From: Chloranthus sessilifolius
Taxonomy: Eukaryota; Streptophyta; Magnoliopsida; Chloranthales; Chloranthaceae
Direction of reading: 5' to 3'
DNA: 64,000 nucleotides
Assembly: GCA_021018995.1 (NCBI GenBank)
Contig: CM037593.1
Coordinates: 42,421,810 to 42,485,809 of the forward strand
Made by a program: the position numbers and the translations under genes. This document shows, piece by piece, positions 45,439 through 56,489 of the stretch. How positions within the stretch are numbered: position 1 is the first letter of the stretch; the number at the start of each line of letters is the position of its first letter. The notes below the pieces were generated by a model. It was not told the DNA's origin. It saw only the letters and a program-made list of their open reading frames with translations, and did not search any database.

Positions 45439-46068
45439 TCAGTCAGGGTGAGCCAGTGGCTCACCCAAAGAAATAGTGTCAGAGAATGCAATCGCATTCT
45501 CAAGGAACGGTTTCAATCGCTGACCGTTAACTCGAAAAATATTCCCGTGTTTCGGGTTTATAATATCTACTGCCCCATTGGGGAGTATTCGAGAGATTTT
45601 GAAAGGACCACTCCAACGGGTTTTTAGTTTCCCCGGAAATAGATGAAGTCGGGAATTGTAGAGTAGAACTAGTTGACCAACAACGAACGATTTCCGCAGA
45701 ATAGATTGATCATGAACCCGTTTCATACGGTCCTTATACGATTTAGCACAGTCATATGCATCAGCACGGAGTTCCTCTAATTCATTTATTTGGAGACCCC
45801 TTTGGGTACCAGATTTCAGGAAATCGAAATTCAATGACTTAACGACCCAAAATGCTCGATGTTCCAATTCAACTGGGAGGTGACACCCTTTACCAAAGAC
45901 CAACCGATACGGCGACATGCCAATCGGAGTTTTAAATGCAGTTCTATACGCCCATAGAGCGTCATTCAGCTTTAACGACCAGTCTTTACGGTTTGGATTG
46001 ATTGTCTTTTCTAAAATCCGCTTAAGTTCCCGATTAGAGACTTCAACTTGGCCACTTGTCTGAGGGTG
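45439..46068 (-). pseudogene. Element G integrase, C-terminal half
   Basis: An open frame starting at the H insertion point with [20 protein letters not shown], so the catalytic Glu (V-E-V-S-N) is intact. It continues [40 protein letters not shown], the [20 protein letters not shown] region, and a C-terminal [20 protein letters not shown] segment with [10 protein letters not shown]. It ends at 45439. The N-terminal half is at 55004-55390. A few codons upstream of 46068 belong to the H LTR and are not G sequence. Confidence 0.9.
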
Positions 46069-46314
46069 TGTTAAGTAGTGAAAAATACCATTTTTCACCC
46101 CTAAACATGAGCCTTGAAAGACCCTTGAGAAGACTAAATAAGTGCTTTAGTGTGCATTTTACAGCTAACCAATCAGACAGGTCCAAATCCGAAAAGCATC
46201 CCAAAAAGATCAAAAAGCTGACAGCTCATGTCAAGTTTAAAGGAGTGAAGAAACAGCCTCAGCAATGGCTAAAGAGGGTCTAAAAGAGCAGACAAAGACC
46301 TGAAGCAAGAGAGA

Positions 46315-46565
46315 GTTCAATTCGCAAAGAACTTCTACTATTCGCAAAGAAGAATGGAAGCCTAGAGTTCAATTCGCAAAGAACTTCTACTATTCGCAAA
46401 GAAGAATGGGAGCCTAGAGTTCAATTCGCAAAGAACTTCTACTATTCGCAAAGAACCTTGAACTTTGCGAAAAGAAGAAAACACTCCTCGAAAAGAAGAT
46501 TGAACTTTCATTTGCGAGCGAGCTTGAAGTCATTGAACTTCTTGCTGAAAAGGCCCCTCAACTCT
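46315..46565. repeat. TTCGCAAAG repeat block in the H LTR
   Basis: TTCGCAAAGAACTTCTACTA and CGCAAAGAAGAATGG alternate about six times, then TTCGAAAAG/TTTGCGAAAAG variants. The matching block is at 53425-53680. A similar cluster occurs at 51100-51265, just after pol. Confidence 0.85.
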
Positions 46566-46777
46566 GCGAAATGGCATTCGAATTTGCACTCGTCCAAGGG
46601 TATTTCAGAAACTTTGCACGCGCTAATGCAATCAAAAGACCAGAACATTCCGTAAGGTTCCAATCAAGATCCGAAGGCATATTCTAACCCATGTGGCGCC
46701 CAAAGTTAAATTACGGCGGAACTTCCGAAGCTCAAACAGAATTTCAAACCCATAATGAATTGATGCTTACGGCTTTG

Positions 46778-46920
46778 ATTGGCTGAACCAGATCAGAGCA
46801 TTTCCATTGGCCAAAACAGATCTGGATCCCCGTGCTCAACCCTCATTGGGCAATCCAGATCTAAAGCATTCCTGATTGGTCAATCCAGCCATGCGCAGGA
46901 TGGAGGAAAAAGTATAAATA
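46778..46920 (+). promoter_or_regulatory. Promoter of element H: four ATTGG boxes and TATA
   Basis: ATTGG (inverse CCAAT) occurs at 46778, 46806, 46845 and 46875, three of them as near-palindromes (ATTGGCCAAA, TTGGGCAATCC, ATTGGTCAATCC). TATAAATA follows at 46913-46920. The 3' LTR keeps the set, with TATAAATA at 53996-54003. Confidence 0.65.
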
Positions 46921-47945
46921 GAGAAGCCATTCGCCCAAATTGGGTATCCAGATTTTAGAGTTTTCATCTCTGTTTCCCTCATTCCGGTCAGATAGCTTAT
47001 CTGAACCCCCTGTAATCCCTTCTTGTAGTTTACCTTTGAGAGCCATTGTGAGTGATTTGTACTTCCAAGTTCGGATTCAAGACTGTAAGTCTGAGGGCTC
47101 TCTGAGAAGCTCAGACTGTAAGTCTGAGGGCTCTCTAAGAAGCCGTGCTCTGTAATTGTAATTTTGGATTTTAAAAGGTTGCTGTAATTTGTGTCTTCTC
47201 CATTGGAGTCATGTCGAGGGTTCTGAATGTTCACCTTAGTGCATTAGACTTCTTTAGATTCACTCATCCGCATGCAACTTCCCTTAATTCATCACCCTGC
47301 GAATTAGCGTTGGTAACCTAATTCTAGCAAAGATTTACAAAGGATGTTCATGTTCAGAACTAAAGAATAGGCCACAACTATTGGATGATCTGTGACCATT
47401 TAAGTGGACAGACCATAGCCATAAGTCTAAACCTATTCCTTAATTCGGATTTATTTCTCTTACATCTGTGCTGGTAGCCAGATGAAGATTGAATCTGCTC
47501 TGTTGAACTACCGATTCTCCATTAAAATTCAGAGGCTAAAGTACATGAAGCTATTATTTCTGCATTTGTCTTATTTTAAACATCTCCCCAACTCGGATCT
47601 GGATCATGTAGTTAGTTCTTTTCTTTATTTGCTTATAGTTAAATGTGACACAATCCAACACTCTCTTTTATCTATTCTTTTTTTTAGATAATTATAGAGC
47701 CAGATCTGGTAGCACAGATCTGGAGGTTTATCTTAAATTTTAAATCAATTCCCTGTGGACGATCTTGAAATACTTACTTTTAAAACTTGCTACAATTGGC
47801 CCTGATCTTGCAGGCCAGTGTTAGCCCCAATGTGCTGATATTCCTTTCATAAGTTAACATCCATATAACCTAGCATTCTTTAATTCTTTAATTTTTGATT
47901 CATAATGCGCACAATTATGGCACACTTGGAGCGACAACAAGTTTT

Positions 47946-47963
47946 TGGCGCCGCTGCCGGGGA
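47946..47963 (+). other. Element H primer-binding site (tRNA-Asp type)
   Basis: TGGCGCCGCTGCCGGGGA follows the LTR after six bases. It differs at one base from the G PBS. Confidence 0.88.
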
Positions 47964-49049
47964 ATAGATTTTAAAATTGGTAGACCTAAGTTTTTCTATT
48001 TTGTAGATTTAATTTTTATTTTAATTTTTGCTTTAAACCTGCACTTTGCATTCCAAGTGCTTGATTAAATGTCTCTGACGATTTTGTATAGAAAACACTT
48101 TCTTTATGAAATTTTTATTTTTTTTATTTTTACGAGTTTTTATTCTTTGCCTTCTAGTTATTTGAATAAATCTGCGCCACTCTTTTGTCTTTTGTCAAAT
48201 TTGGGCGATGCTTTGAGTTTTTCTTTTTATTTTTGTCAATACTTGAATAAGGTATCACGCAGCTTTTGGATGTTTGCAGATCCGAGCAGCCATCCAACAA
48301 GGAGCATCTGGACCAAAGCCGAGCAGATCCGCTTGAGTTTGCATCCTTCTCCTTTGTATTCATTTTCTATTTTTAAATTCTTGAGAACCAAAGAATTCGT
48401 GTTTAATGTTTGTTTTGATTATAATTTACTAGCATCTTTTAGGCATCTTTGATTTTTTTTTTTTTAACCAAATAAAAAATAAAAGAAGCAGAAAACACAA
48501 ATAGAAAATCACAGAGTTGCTTCTCATTATTTTCAGTACTAGTAAATAAGGGATCTTGTTGAGCCCGGACTGATGCAAAACAAGTAAAAAAAATAATAAT
48601 AATAAAAAAATAGAAAATTATAAAAACAATATAGATATCTTAGGATGAAATGTTTTTCTCCATTTGCATCCACTTTTCCCATCCGAACTGAGATCATTTT
48701 TTTTTTAGGAATCATGTAGGATAATGAGTAGTGAATCATAGGTCGTTTTGAATATTCAATGGACCCACTAATTTTATTTTCCTAGATTTCTTCATCATAA
48801 AGGGTCTCGGTGAGGAATGTAAATGTTGACATCATTGATGAGTGGTGGAGGAGTCTTTACAAACATTTCGCAAGGTAAAACTCCACCACGTAATTTAAAA
48901 ATGATTGGGATCCACCGAGAAAGAAGGAAAGGAGATCAAATTCAACTGAGTCTGCTTTGTGCAAGGCACTCACCAACAATCATCAAGTTCTCTCTCTTGG
49001 AGACTGCTCTCCCTCTTCCACAAGTTACCAAGGTACCTTTCGCCCTCTT
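47964..49049 (+). other. Element H leader, gag deleted
   Basis: About 1.1 kb with no gag or protease motif. It is T/A-rich with several homopolymers; a 127-codon frame at 48069-48452 is hydrophobic and T-driven, and I do not regard it as a gene. The step from leader to the end of protease implies a large internal deletion. Confidence 0.6.
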
Positions 49050-50400
49050 TTCTCACAATTGGAACTCAAACAGCTCCCCAAAATCTGAAATATGTGTTTT
49101 GGGAGATCATCAAACACTACTGTGATTATTTCTTCCTCCCTTACAAAGGAGCAAGAAGAGGAGTCATTGGTAGTTCTAAAATAAGACAAGAAAGCAATTG
49201 GTGGACCATTGCTTATTTAGGAGGAATAAACCCACAGATGCATGCATAAGATCCACTGGAAGAGGATGCCAAGCCTTCTAGAGAAATGCAAAGAAGGTTG
49301 AATCCTCACATGCAAGAAGTGGTAATGAAGGAAGTTGTCAAGTCACTGATCTTTGTCATTTACCCCATTTCAGATTCTCAGGTAGCACCCACACGGTGGT
49401 GCCTAAGAAATCTGCATCATCAGTAGCAAATGAATCAGTAAACTTATGTCCACCGGACAAACAAGCGGATGGAGGGTCTGCATAGACTACAGAAAATTAA
49501 ATACCATGACAAGGAAAGACCATTTCCCCTCCCTTCATTGACCAAATCCTTGATAAGCTTGCGGGCAAAGCTTACTATCGCTTCCTTGATGGGTACTCAG
49601 TTTACAACAGATCCTCGTGTACCCAGGACCAAGAAAAGACCACCTTCACACCGCCTTTGGCACTTTTGCCTATAGGAGGATGCCCTTTGGTCTTTGCAAT
49701 GCCCTGCTACTTTTCAAAGATGCATGTATGCCATCTTTTACGACATGATTGATCAATTCATGGAGATCTTCATGGATGACTTTTCAATTTATGGAGACAC
49801 TTTTCCCAATGCTTACACCACCTCAAGTTGGTGTTGCAAAGATGTGAAGAAACCAATTTGGTTCTAAGTCGAAAGAGTCATTTTATGGTCACCAAGGCAT
49901 TGTCCTAGGACATGTGGTCTCCCATAAAGGCATAGAGGTGGACCAAGCAAAATTGATCTAATTGCACATTTGCCTCCTCCCGTAATCATATAAATCAAGT
50001 TTCTTAGGGCATGCAGGATTTTATAGGAGGTTCATCAAAGATTTCAAGAAATTTCCAAGCCCTACAGAGAAAGGATAAGCTTCCCCATGTCATAGCTTAT
50101 GCTGCCGGATCCATGATAGATGCCCAACTACACAACAACCGAGAAAGAGTCAGCCATTGTGTTTGCATTGGAAAAATTCAGCCTTATGTTTTAGGTTCAC
50201 AAATTGTGGTGTTCTTGACCACTCGCCTAAAGTACCTCTGTCTAAGAAGGATACAAGCCAGTTAATCGTGGATCCTCCTATTACGAGTTTGATCTGATTA
50301 AGGATAAGAAAGGAGTGGAGAATGTGGTGGTGATCACTTATCCGAATTCTCAATCGAGGATGATAGCTTACCCATTAATGAATCATTTCACGATGAGCAA
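49050..50400 (+). pseudogene. Element H reverse transcriptase and RNase H remnants
   Basis: Across frames one reads LPKNLKYVF, then TIAYLGGINPQM, EDAKPSREMQRRLNPHMQEV, SGWRVCIDYRKLN, RKDHFPLPFIDQILDKLAGK, RRMPFGLCNA and the catalytic IFMDDFSIYGD box. A short RNase H part with DKLPHVIAYAAGSMIDAQL and QPYVLGSQIVVFL follows, after a deletion of roughly 80 codons. At least eight frameshifts, most of a single base. Confidence 0.82.
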
Positions 50401-51050
50401 CTTTTTGCCATCAATACCCACAGTCCGTGGTTTGCAAACATAGTCAACTTCTTGGCTATTGGACAGATTCCTCAACATTGGAATAGAATGGATAAAGATC
50501 TTTTCTTCTCACAAGTTAAACATTTCATTTGGGAAGATCCTTATCTATTCAAGAATTGTGCAGACCAAGTGATCAGAAAGTGTGTCCCGGACCATGAATT
50601 CCCTGGCATATTGTGGGCAATCAAAACTTTTAATATGGATCTAACTGCTGCTGGTAACCACAGGAAGCTTCAACTCACTGAACTGGAAGAACTGAGGATG
50701 GATGCCTACACTAGCTCCAGATTGTACAAAGAAAAGGTCAAATCATTCCATGATAGGAGCCTCATGAGAAGAGAGTTCATACCGGGGTCCAAGGTATGGT
50801 TATTCAACTCTAAACTTAAATTCTTTCCTGGCAAATTGAGATCCAGATGGGAAGGGCCATACACTGTCATCAAGGCCTCCCCTCGGAGTCGTGGATATTT
50901 CAGATCCCAAGGATGGAAGAATACTCAAGGTAAATGGTCGAGGCTCAAACCATGCATTGAAAACACCCGAGCCCTTCGCCCACCTATCATCATGAATCTC
51001 CAAAAATCGATGGTAGAAAAGTGTATAATATGTTTGTACAACATTGTTTT
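50401..51050 (+). pseudogene. Element H integrase remnant with core deleted
   Basis: An open frame starting MAIGQIPQHWNRMDKDLFFS, then EDPYLFKNCADQVIRKCVPD, which precedes the zinc domain in relatives. At about 50610 it jumps directly to NHRKLQLTELEELRMDAYTS, SRLYKEKVKSFHDRSLMRRE and FFPGKLRSRWEGPYTVIKAS, the integrase C-terminus. The whole HHCC and D,D,E core is missing. Confidence 0.85.
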
Positions 51051-53177
51051 TCCGATTTTTTTTATTTACATTTTTTTCATAGTGTAAATACACTTCAAAG
51101 TTCAAATCGCAAAGTAAAAAGTACTTTTCGAAAAGTTCAAAGTTCTATTCGAATTGATTCTGGAGCTGTAATGAACTACTCGAAAAGAACCATGTTCTGT
51201 TCGAATAGTTAAAATTTCCTTTTCGAATAGAAAATCTGGGGAGAAGTCCTTTGCGAAAAGATCTTTTTGCATTCACAAATTCTGTTTTTGTATCAACACT
51301 TTTCTATTTTTTTTAACTTTATATTCAGTCCCTTACCTTGTTTTTACTGTTTCTCTGCTATTAGCATTAGTTTCCTTCCATTTGCATAGTAATCCTTCTA
51401 TTTGTTAGATTTTATTTAGCAGTTCTAGCATTGTTTTGTTGATTTTTCTTGCATTTGTATATCATGTTTTCCATTTCCTTGCTCATATCTTCAGTTTTAC
51501 ATTTTTATTTTTTCTGCTGCATATAGTTTAGATTTTTTCTGTTCTTAGTTTTTCTTTCTTCTTGTACCTACTTCTAGTCTCTCCTTGTCTAGAACATTGA
51601 GGACAATGTTCATCTTAGGTTTGGGGTATGGCAAATGTGTTCTATGGGATAATTAGCATAAGGGCATCACAATCACCAAAGTAATCGAAATGAATCAATT
51701 TACTTAAGAATCATGACAATGTGGAAATTTTAAAATTTTCTTTGCAAGAATTTAGACATTCTAAACCCTACAATATTCCACATTTCCATGATGTTAACAC
51801 CGGAAAATACACTTGTATTAGCACATAGCAAGTCCACGGGAAGAAAAAGGTAAAGATATACTTAAAAGCTCAAGGAAAAACCATAACGGTGAGAATTGAG
51901 CCTATATGTTTTACATCTCTGTTGAAGAGTGGTGAGGCAACCCTTTTACGATTCAAAGAATTTGGTGAGGCATTAGATCCACTAGAAATTAGGAAACTCC
52001 AAATCAAAACAAAACAACATTCATGGGCGAGGAAAAGATCAAGGCCTTCTTTGGAATGACTTGAGCTTATGAGAACCAACCAAGAAAGATCTGCCTTGTT
52101 TGTACCCCAATTGAGCTATAAATCCTACAATGCTTCATCAAAACACCCATTTTTCTTTTTAGACAATGGGGAACCAATTCACCTTCCTCACCTTGAGAAT
52201 TCAGAGTTAAAGGAGAAAGAAGTAAAGATGGAACATTTTTGGGCAAATATCAAAATAAATGAAGAAGAAATACCTCAAAAATGGGCAGATGGTGGACCGA
52301 GAAAGTAAAAGAAAAACAATGTGAAAAGAAGCAAGCAAAAAAAAAAAAAAGGGGAACTTTATGTTGAAAATTCAAGATCAAAGGAAGAAGAACTGAGTAC
52401 TTTGAACACGAGAATCTCAAAAGAAGCTAAACTCAAGAAGGTGGAGTCATGAACCACCTCCTTCAATTCTCGACTTCTCAAAAATCCAAACACCTGCTCA
52501 ACCTTCCTATCCTCAAACCTCACTCCACGAGCCATATAACAAACCCACCTAAAAGTCCTTGTGATCCAAAGTTGAGTGAACTCATGTGGAGATAAGCAGT
52601 TTCCCAATCTATGGTGAGGAGATGTCAAGGATGCGAGAATCATGCCTATGCTCATGCTTACAAATCCATTTGGGAGATGTAAGCCTCTTGAGCTTGAGTG
52701 AAAATGAACCCTTCAACAAAAATCTTGATGAGAGTACACCACAGTAAGTGTTTGGGTTGGAACTTGAGCACATTAAGTATGACTTATAACCTAATTTTTA
52801 TTCAAATGATGAACTCTACTGTGACACATTTGCATGATTTCTATGGCTGCTCACAGATTGGAAAGAGTGAAACATTCATAAGGTTTATAAATGTTGAAAT
52901 CCTTGCAAACAATAAACCTAAATTTACATTTAAACATTGATTCAAGAGTAACTAATTTTGATCTTTGATTGCTCATGGGATGACGATTGCACTAATGCCA
53001 AGCTGTCCCATGGAGAAGTTTGTGTACCTTCATGAAAACCCTCAGACTTCACTCCTCCTTTAGGGATCACCTAGGGGTTTAAAAGGCTTGTTGCATATGC
53101 TAAATGCACTGTGCTTCCTACAAAAGTGGCTCTTTATTTTGCTTTTACGTTTCTTTGCTCGGGGACTAGCAAAGCTT
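51051..53177 (+). other. Element H 3' untranslated region
   Basis: No gene supported. It contains the TTCGAAAAG cluster (51100-51265), a T-rich stretch (51290-51580), the hairpin/PPT-like block (51592-51631), an A-rich tract near 52340 and a second GCTTAGGTTTGGGGTG at the LTR edge. Confidence 0.6.
51592..51631 (+). other. Conserved hairpin and internal PPT-like motif of H
   Basis: GAACATTG-AGGA-CAATGTTC forms a perfect 8-bp stem with a 4-base loop, followed by ATCTTAGGTTTGGGGTATGG. The counterpart in G is 45111-45152. Confidence 0.65.
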
Positions 53178-53189
53178 AGGTTTGGGGTG
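53178..53189 (+). other. Element H polypurine tract
   Basis: AGGTTTGGGGTG directly before the 3' LTR. Confidence 0.7.
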
Positions 53190-55003
53190 TGTTAAGTAGT
53201 GAAAATACCATTTTCACCCCTAAACATGAGCCTTGAAAGACCCTTGAGAAGACTAAATAAGTGCTTTAGTGTGCATTTCTGACTAACCAATCGAACAGTC
53301 CAAATCCGAAAAGCATCCCAAAAGATCAAAAGGCGTGACTCATGTCAAGTTTAAAGAAGGAGTGAAGAAAGCGACCTCAATGGCTAAAGAGGGTCTAAAA
53401 GAAGCGGACAAGACCAAGCAAGAGAGAGTTCAATTCGCAAGAACTTCTACTATTATGAAGAAGAATGGAAGCCTAGAGTTCAATTCGCAAAGAACTTCTA
53501 CTATTCAAAGAAGAATGGGAGCCTAGAGTTCAATTCGAAGAACTTCTACTATTCAAAGAACCTTGAACTTTGCGAAAGAAGAAAACACTCTCGAAAAGAA
53601 GATTGAACTTTAACAGAGCTTGAAGTCATTGAACTTTGCGAAAAGGCCTCGAACTCTGCGAAATGGCATTCGGGATTCGGCTCGTCCAAGGGTATTTCAG
53701 AAACTTGCACGCCCCAATGCAATCAAAAGACCAGAACATTCCGAAGGTTCCAATCAAGATCCAAGGCATATTCCAACCCATGTGAGCGCCCAAAGTTAAA
53801 TTACACGGCGGGAACTTCCGGAAGCTCAAGCAATTTCAAACCCATAATGTAATTGATGCTTCCGATTGGCGAACCAGATCGAGCATTTCCATTGGCCAAA
53901 ACAGATCCGGATCCCCGTGCTCAACCCTCATTGGGCAATCCAGGATCTAAAGCATTCTGATTGGTCAATCCAGCCATGCAGGATGGAGGAAAAAGTATAA
54001 ATAGAAGCCATTCGCCCAATTGGGTATCCAGATTTTAGAGTTTTCATCTCTGTTTCTCATTCCGGTCGGATAGCTTATCCAACCCCCTGTAATCCCTTCT
54101 TGTAGTTTACCTTTGAGAGCCATTGTGAGTGATTTGTACTTCCAAGTTGATTCAAGATGAAGTCCGAGGCTCTCGAGAAGCTCGATTTGAAAGTCCGAGG
54201 AGCTCTCTACAGTGCTCGTAATTGTAATTTTGGATTTTAAAAGGTTCAGTAATTTGTGTCTTCTCCATTGGAGTCATGTCGAGGGTTCTCAATGTTCACC
54301 TTAGTGCATTAGACTTCTTTAGATTCACTCATCCGCATGCAACTTCCCTTAATTCATCACCCTGATGTAATTAGCGTTGGTAACCTAATTCTAGCAAAGA
54401 TTTACGATGATGTTCATGTTCGAACTAAAGAATAGGCTACTGGATGCGGATCTGACCATTTAAGTGGACAGATCACAGCCATAAGTCTAAACCTATTCCT
54501 TAATTCGGATTTATTTCTCTTACATCTGTGCTGGTAGCCAGATGAAGATTGAATCTGCTCTGTTGAACTACCGATTCTCCATTAAAATTCAGAGGCTAAA
54601 GTACATGAAGCTATTATTTCTGCATTTGTCTTATTTTAAACATCTCCCCAACTCGGATCTGGATCATGTAGTTAGTTCTTTTCTTTATTTGCTTATAATT
54701 AAATGTGACACAATCCAACACTCTCTTTTATCTATTCTTTTTTTTAGATAATTATAGAGCCAGATCTGGTAGCACAGATCTGGAGGTTTATCTTAAATTT
54801 TAAATCAATTCCCTGTGGACGATCTTGAAATACTTACTTACATTTAAAACTTGCTACAATTGGCCCTGATCTTGCAGGCCAGTGTTAGCCCCAATGTGCT
54901 GATATTCCTTTCATAAGTTAACATCCATATAACCTAGCATTCTTTAATTCTTTAATTTTTGATTCATAATGCACACAATTATGGCACACTTGGAGCGACA
55001 ACA
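53190..55003 (+). repeat. Element H 3' LTR
   Basis: 1814 bp, paired with 46069-47939. The last roughly 500 bp are nearly identical; the first roughly 1.3 kb differ by dozens of 1-5 bp indels. Confidence 0.92.
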
Positions 55004-55390
55004 GGGTGGTATGGTGTAGCAACTTTGTGTGTAACACCATATTTCTTCATTAATTGGGTGAACACTTTATTGCAAAAGTGCTTTCCACCATCACTGATTA
55101 TCGCCTTTGGAATGCCAAAACGTGAAAACACTTGATCCTTGAGAAATTTGATCACTACTCTGTGATCATTAGATTTACAAGCCACGGCCTCGACCCATTT
55201 CGAAACATAGTCAACGCCGACAAGAATGAACGTATTTCCAAATGAATTCGGGAAAGGACCCATAAAATCGATCCCCCAAACATCAAATAACTCAACTTCT
55301 AAAATTGGATTGAGCGGCATCATGTTGCGCTTTGAGATTCGGCCTAGCATTTGACAGTTGTGATAGGATTTGCAATGTTGATGGCAATCC
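55004..55390 (-). pseudogene. Element G integrase, N-terminal half
   Basis: The frame holds [20 protein letters not shown] (first catalytic Asp), [37 protein letters not shown] (second Asp) and [12 protein letters not shown], ending at the H insertion point. The zinc region upstream ([17 protein letters not shown]) is in another frame after a shift near 55370. Together with 45439-46068 it makes the full core. Confidence 0.88.
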
Positions 55391-56489
55391 TTAAATATCG
55401 TCGGCCAAGAAAACCACTTTGAAAGATCTTAGTCAGTTTTTTGGAACTAAAGTGACCTCCACAAGCTAACTCATGACAGAACGAGATGATTTGTGGTTGC
55501 TCAGATTCAGGAATACATCGTCGTATGATTTGATCAGGACAGTATTTGAATAAGTACGGATCTTCGAAAAAATAGTGTTTCACCCGAGCTAAGAAAATAG
55601 ATTTCTCATTCTTTGACCAATGGTGAGGTAATTTCTCGGTGACTAGGAAATTGACAAGATCCGCATACCAAGGTGGGCAATCAATCCTGAACAACTGTTC
55701 ATCCGGGAAGTGCTCCAAGATCGGAACAGGCTCGTCAGGTTTCTCAATAATTATTCGTGACAAGTGATCGGCCACCATATTTTCTGAACCTTTCTTGTCC
55801 TTGATCTCTAAATCGAACTCTTGCAACAACAAGATCCACCTAATTAAATGTGCCTTAGCCTCTTTCTTAGCGAACAGATATCGCGGAGCAGCGTGATCTG
55901 TGAATACCACAACTTTAGATCCTAATAAATAGGATCGAAATTTATCCAACGCAAAAACTACCGCCAAAAGTTCCTTTTCAGTGGTCGAGTATGTTAACTG
56001 GGCATCGTTGAGAGTGCGACTCGCATAGTAGATTACATGCGGTAATTTTTCTATTCGTTGCCCCAAAACAGCTCCAATTGCATAATCAGAGGCGTCGCAC
56101 ATAATTTCGAATGGGAAGGCCCAGTTCGGAGATTGAATTATTGGAGCTTTTATTAATTCGGCCTTAATGGTTTCAAAGGCCCACAAACATTTATCATCAA
56201 AGATGAATGGGACATCTTTGGAAAGTAAGCTGCAGAGCGGCCGTGCTATCTTACTGAAATCTTTAATAAAACGCCTGTAAAAACCGGCGTGGCCCAGAAA
56301 AGATCTGATTTCCTTCACTGTCCTCGGTGGTGGTAGGTCGGCAATTAAATCAACTTTAGCCTTATCGACCTCAATACCCTGGGACGATATGATATGTCCC
56401 AAAACAATGCCATCTTTAACCATGAAGTGACATTTCTCCCAGTTAAGAACAAGATTCTTCTCCTGGCATCGTGCAAGCACTAGCGACAA
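55344..56489 (-). pseudogene. Element G RT C-terminus and RNase H
   Basis: 381 open codons: [20 protein letters not shown] (RT), [20 protein letters not shown], then RNase H with [16 protein letters not shown] (Asp), [20 protein letters not shown] (Glu), [13 protein letters not shown] (Asp) and MVADHLSRI (final Asp). All RNase H acids are present. The end runs into the integrase zinc domain. Confidence 0.9.

Larger units (their letters stand above)
46069..47939 (+). repeat. Element H 5' LTR
   Basis: 1871 bp. It includes the TTCGCAAAGAA repeat block (46315-46565), four ATTGG boxes, a TATAAATA box and a duplicated AAGTCTGAGGGCTCTCT segment near 47090-47135. Confidence 0.93.
46069..55003 (+). 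mobile_element. Athila-like element H, nested in the integrase of G
   Basis: 8.9 kb on the + strand, LTRs 46069-47939 and 53190-55003 (TGTTAAG...GACAACA), flanked by a perfect GGGTG duplication. The PBS is of tRNA-Asp type. Only pieces of pol remain: gag and protease are missing, part of RNase H is deleted and the integrase core is absent. It is related to G (same PBS class, same 3' hairpin, similar pol) but inserted in the opposite direction. Confidence 0.92.

Noticed and set aside
46069-46098. N-terminal residues [10 protein letters not shown] on the G integrase half
   Set aside because: Encoded by the antisense end of the H LTR; a by-product of insertion.
48069-48452. 127-codon frame in the leader of H
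   Set aside because: T-rich hydrophobic translation, no motif, located where gag has been deleted.
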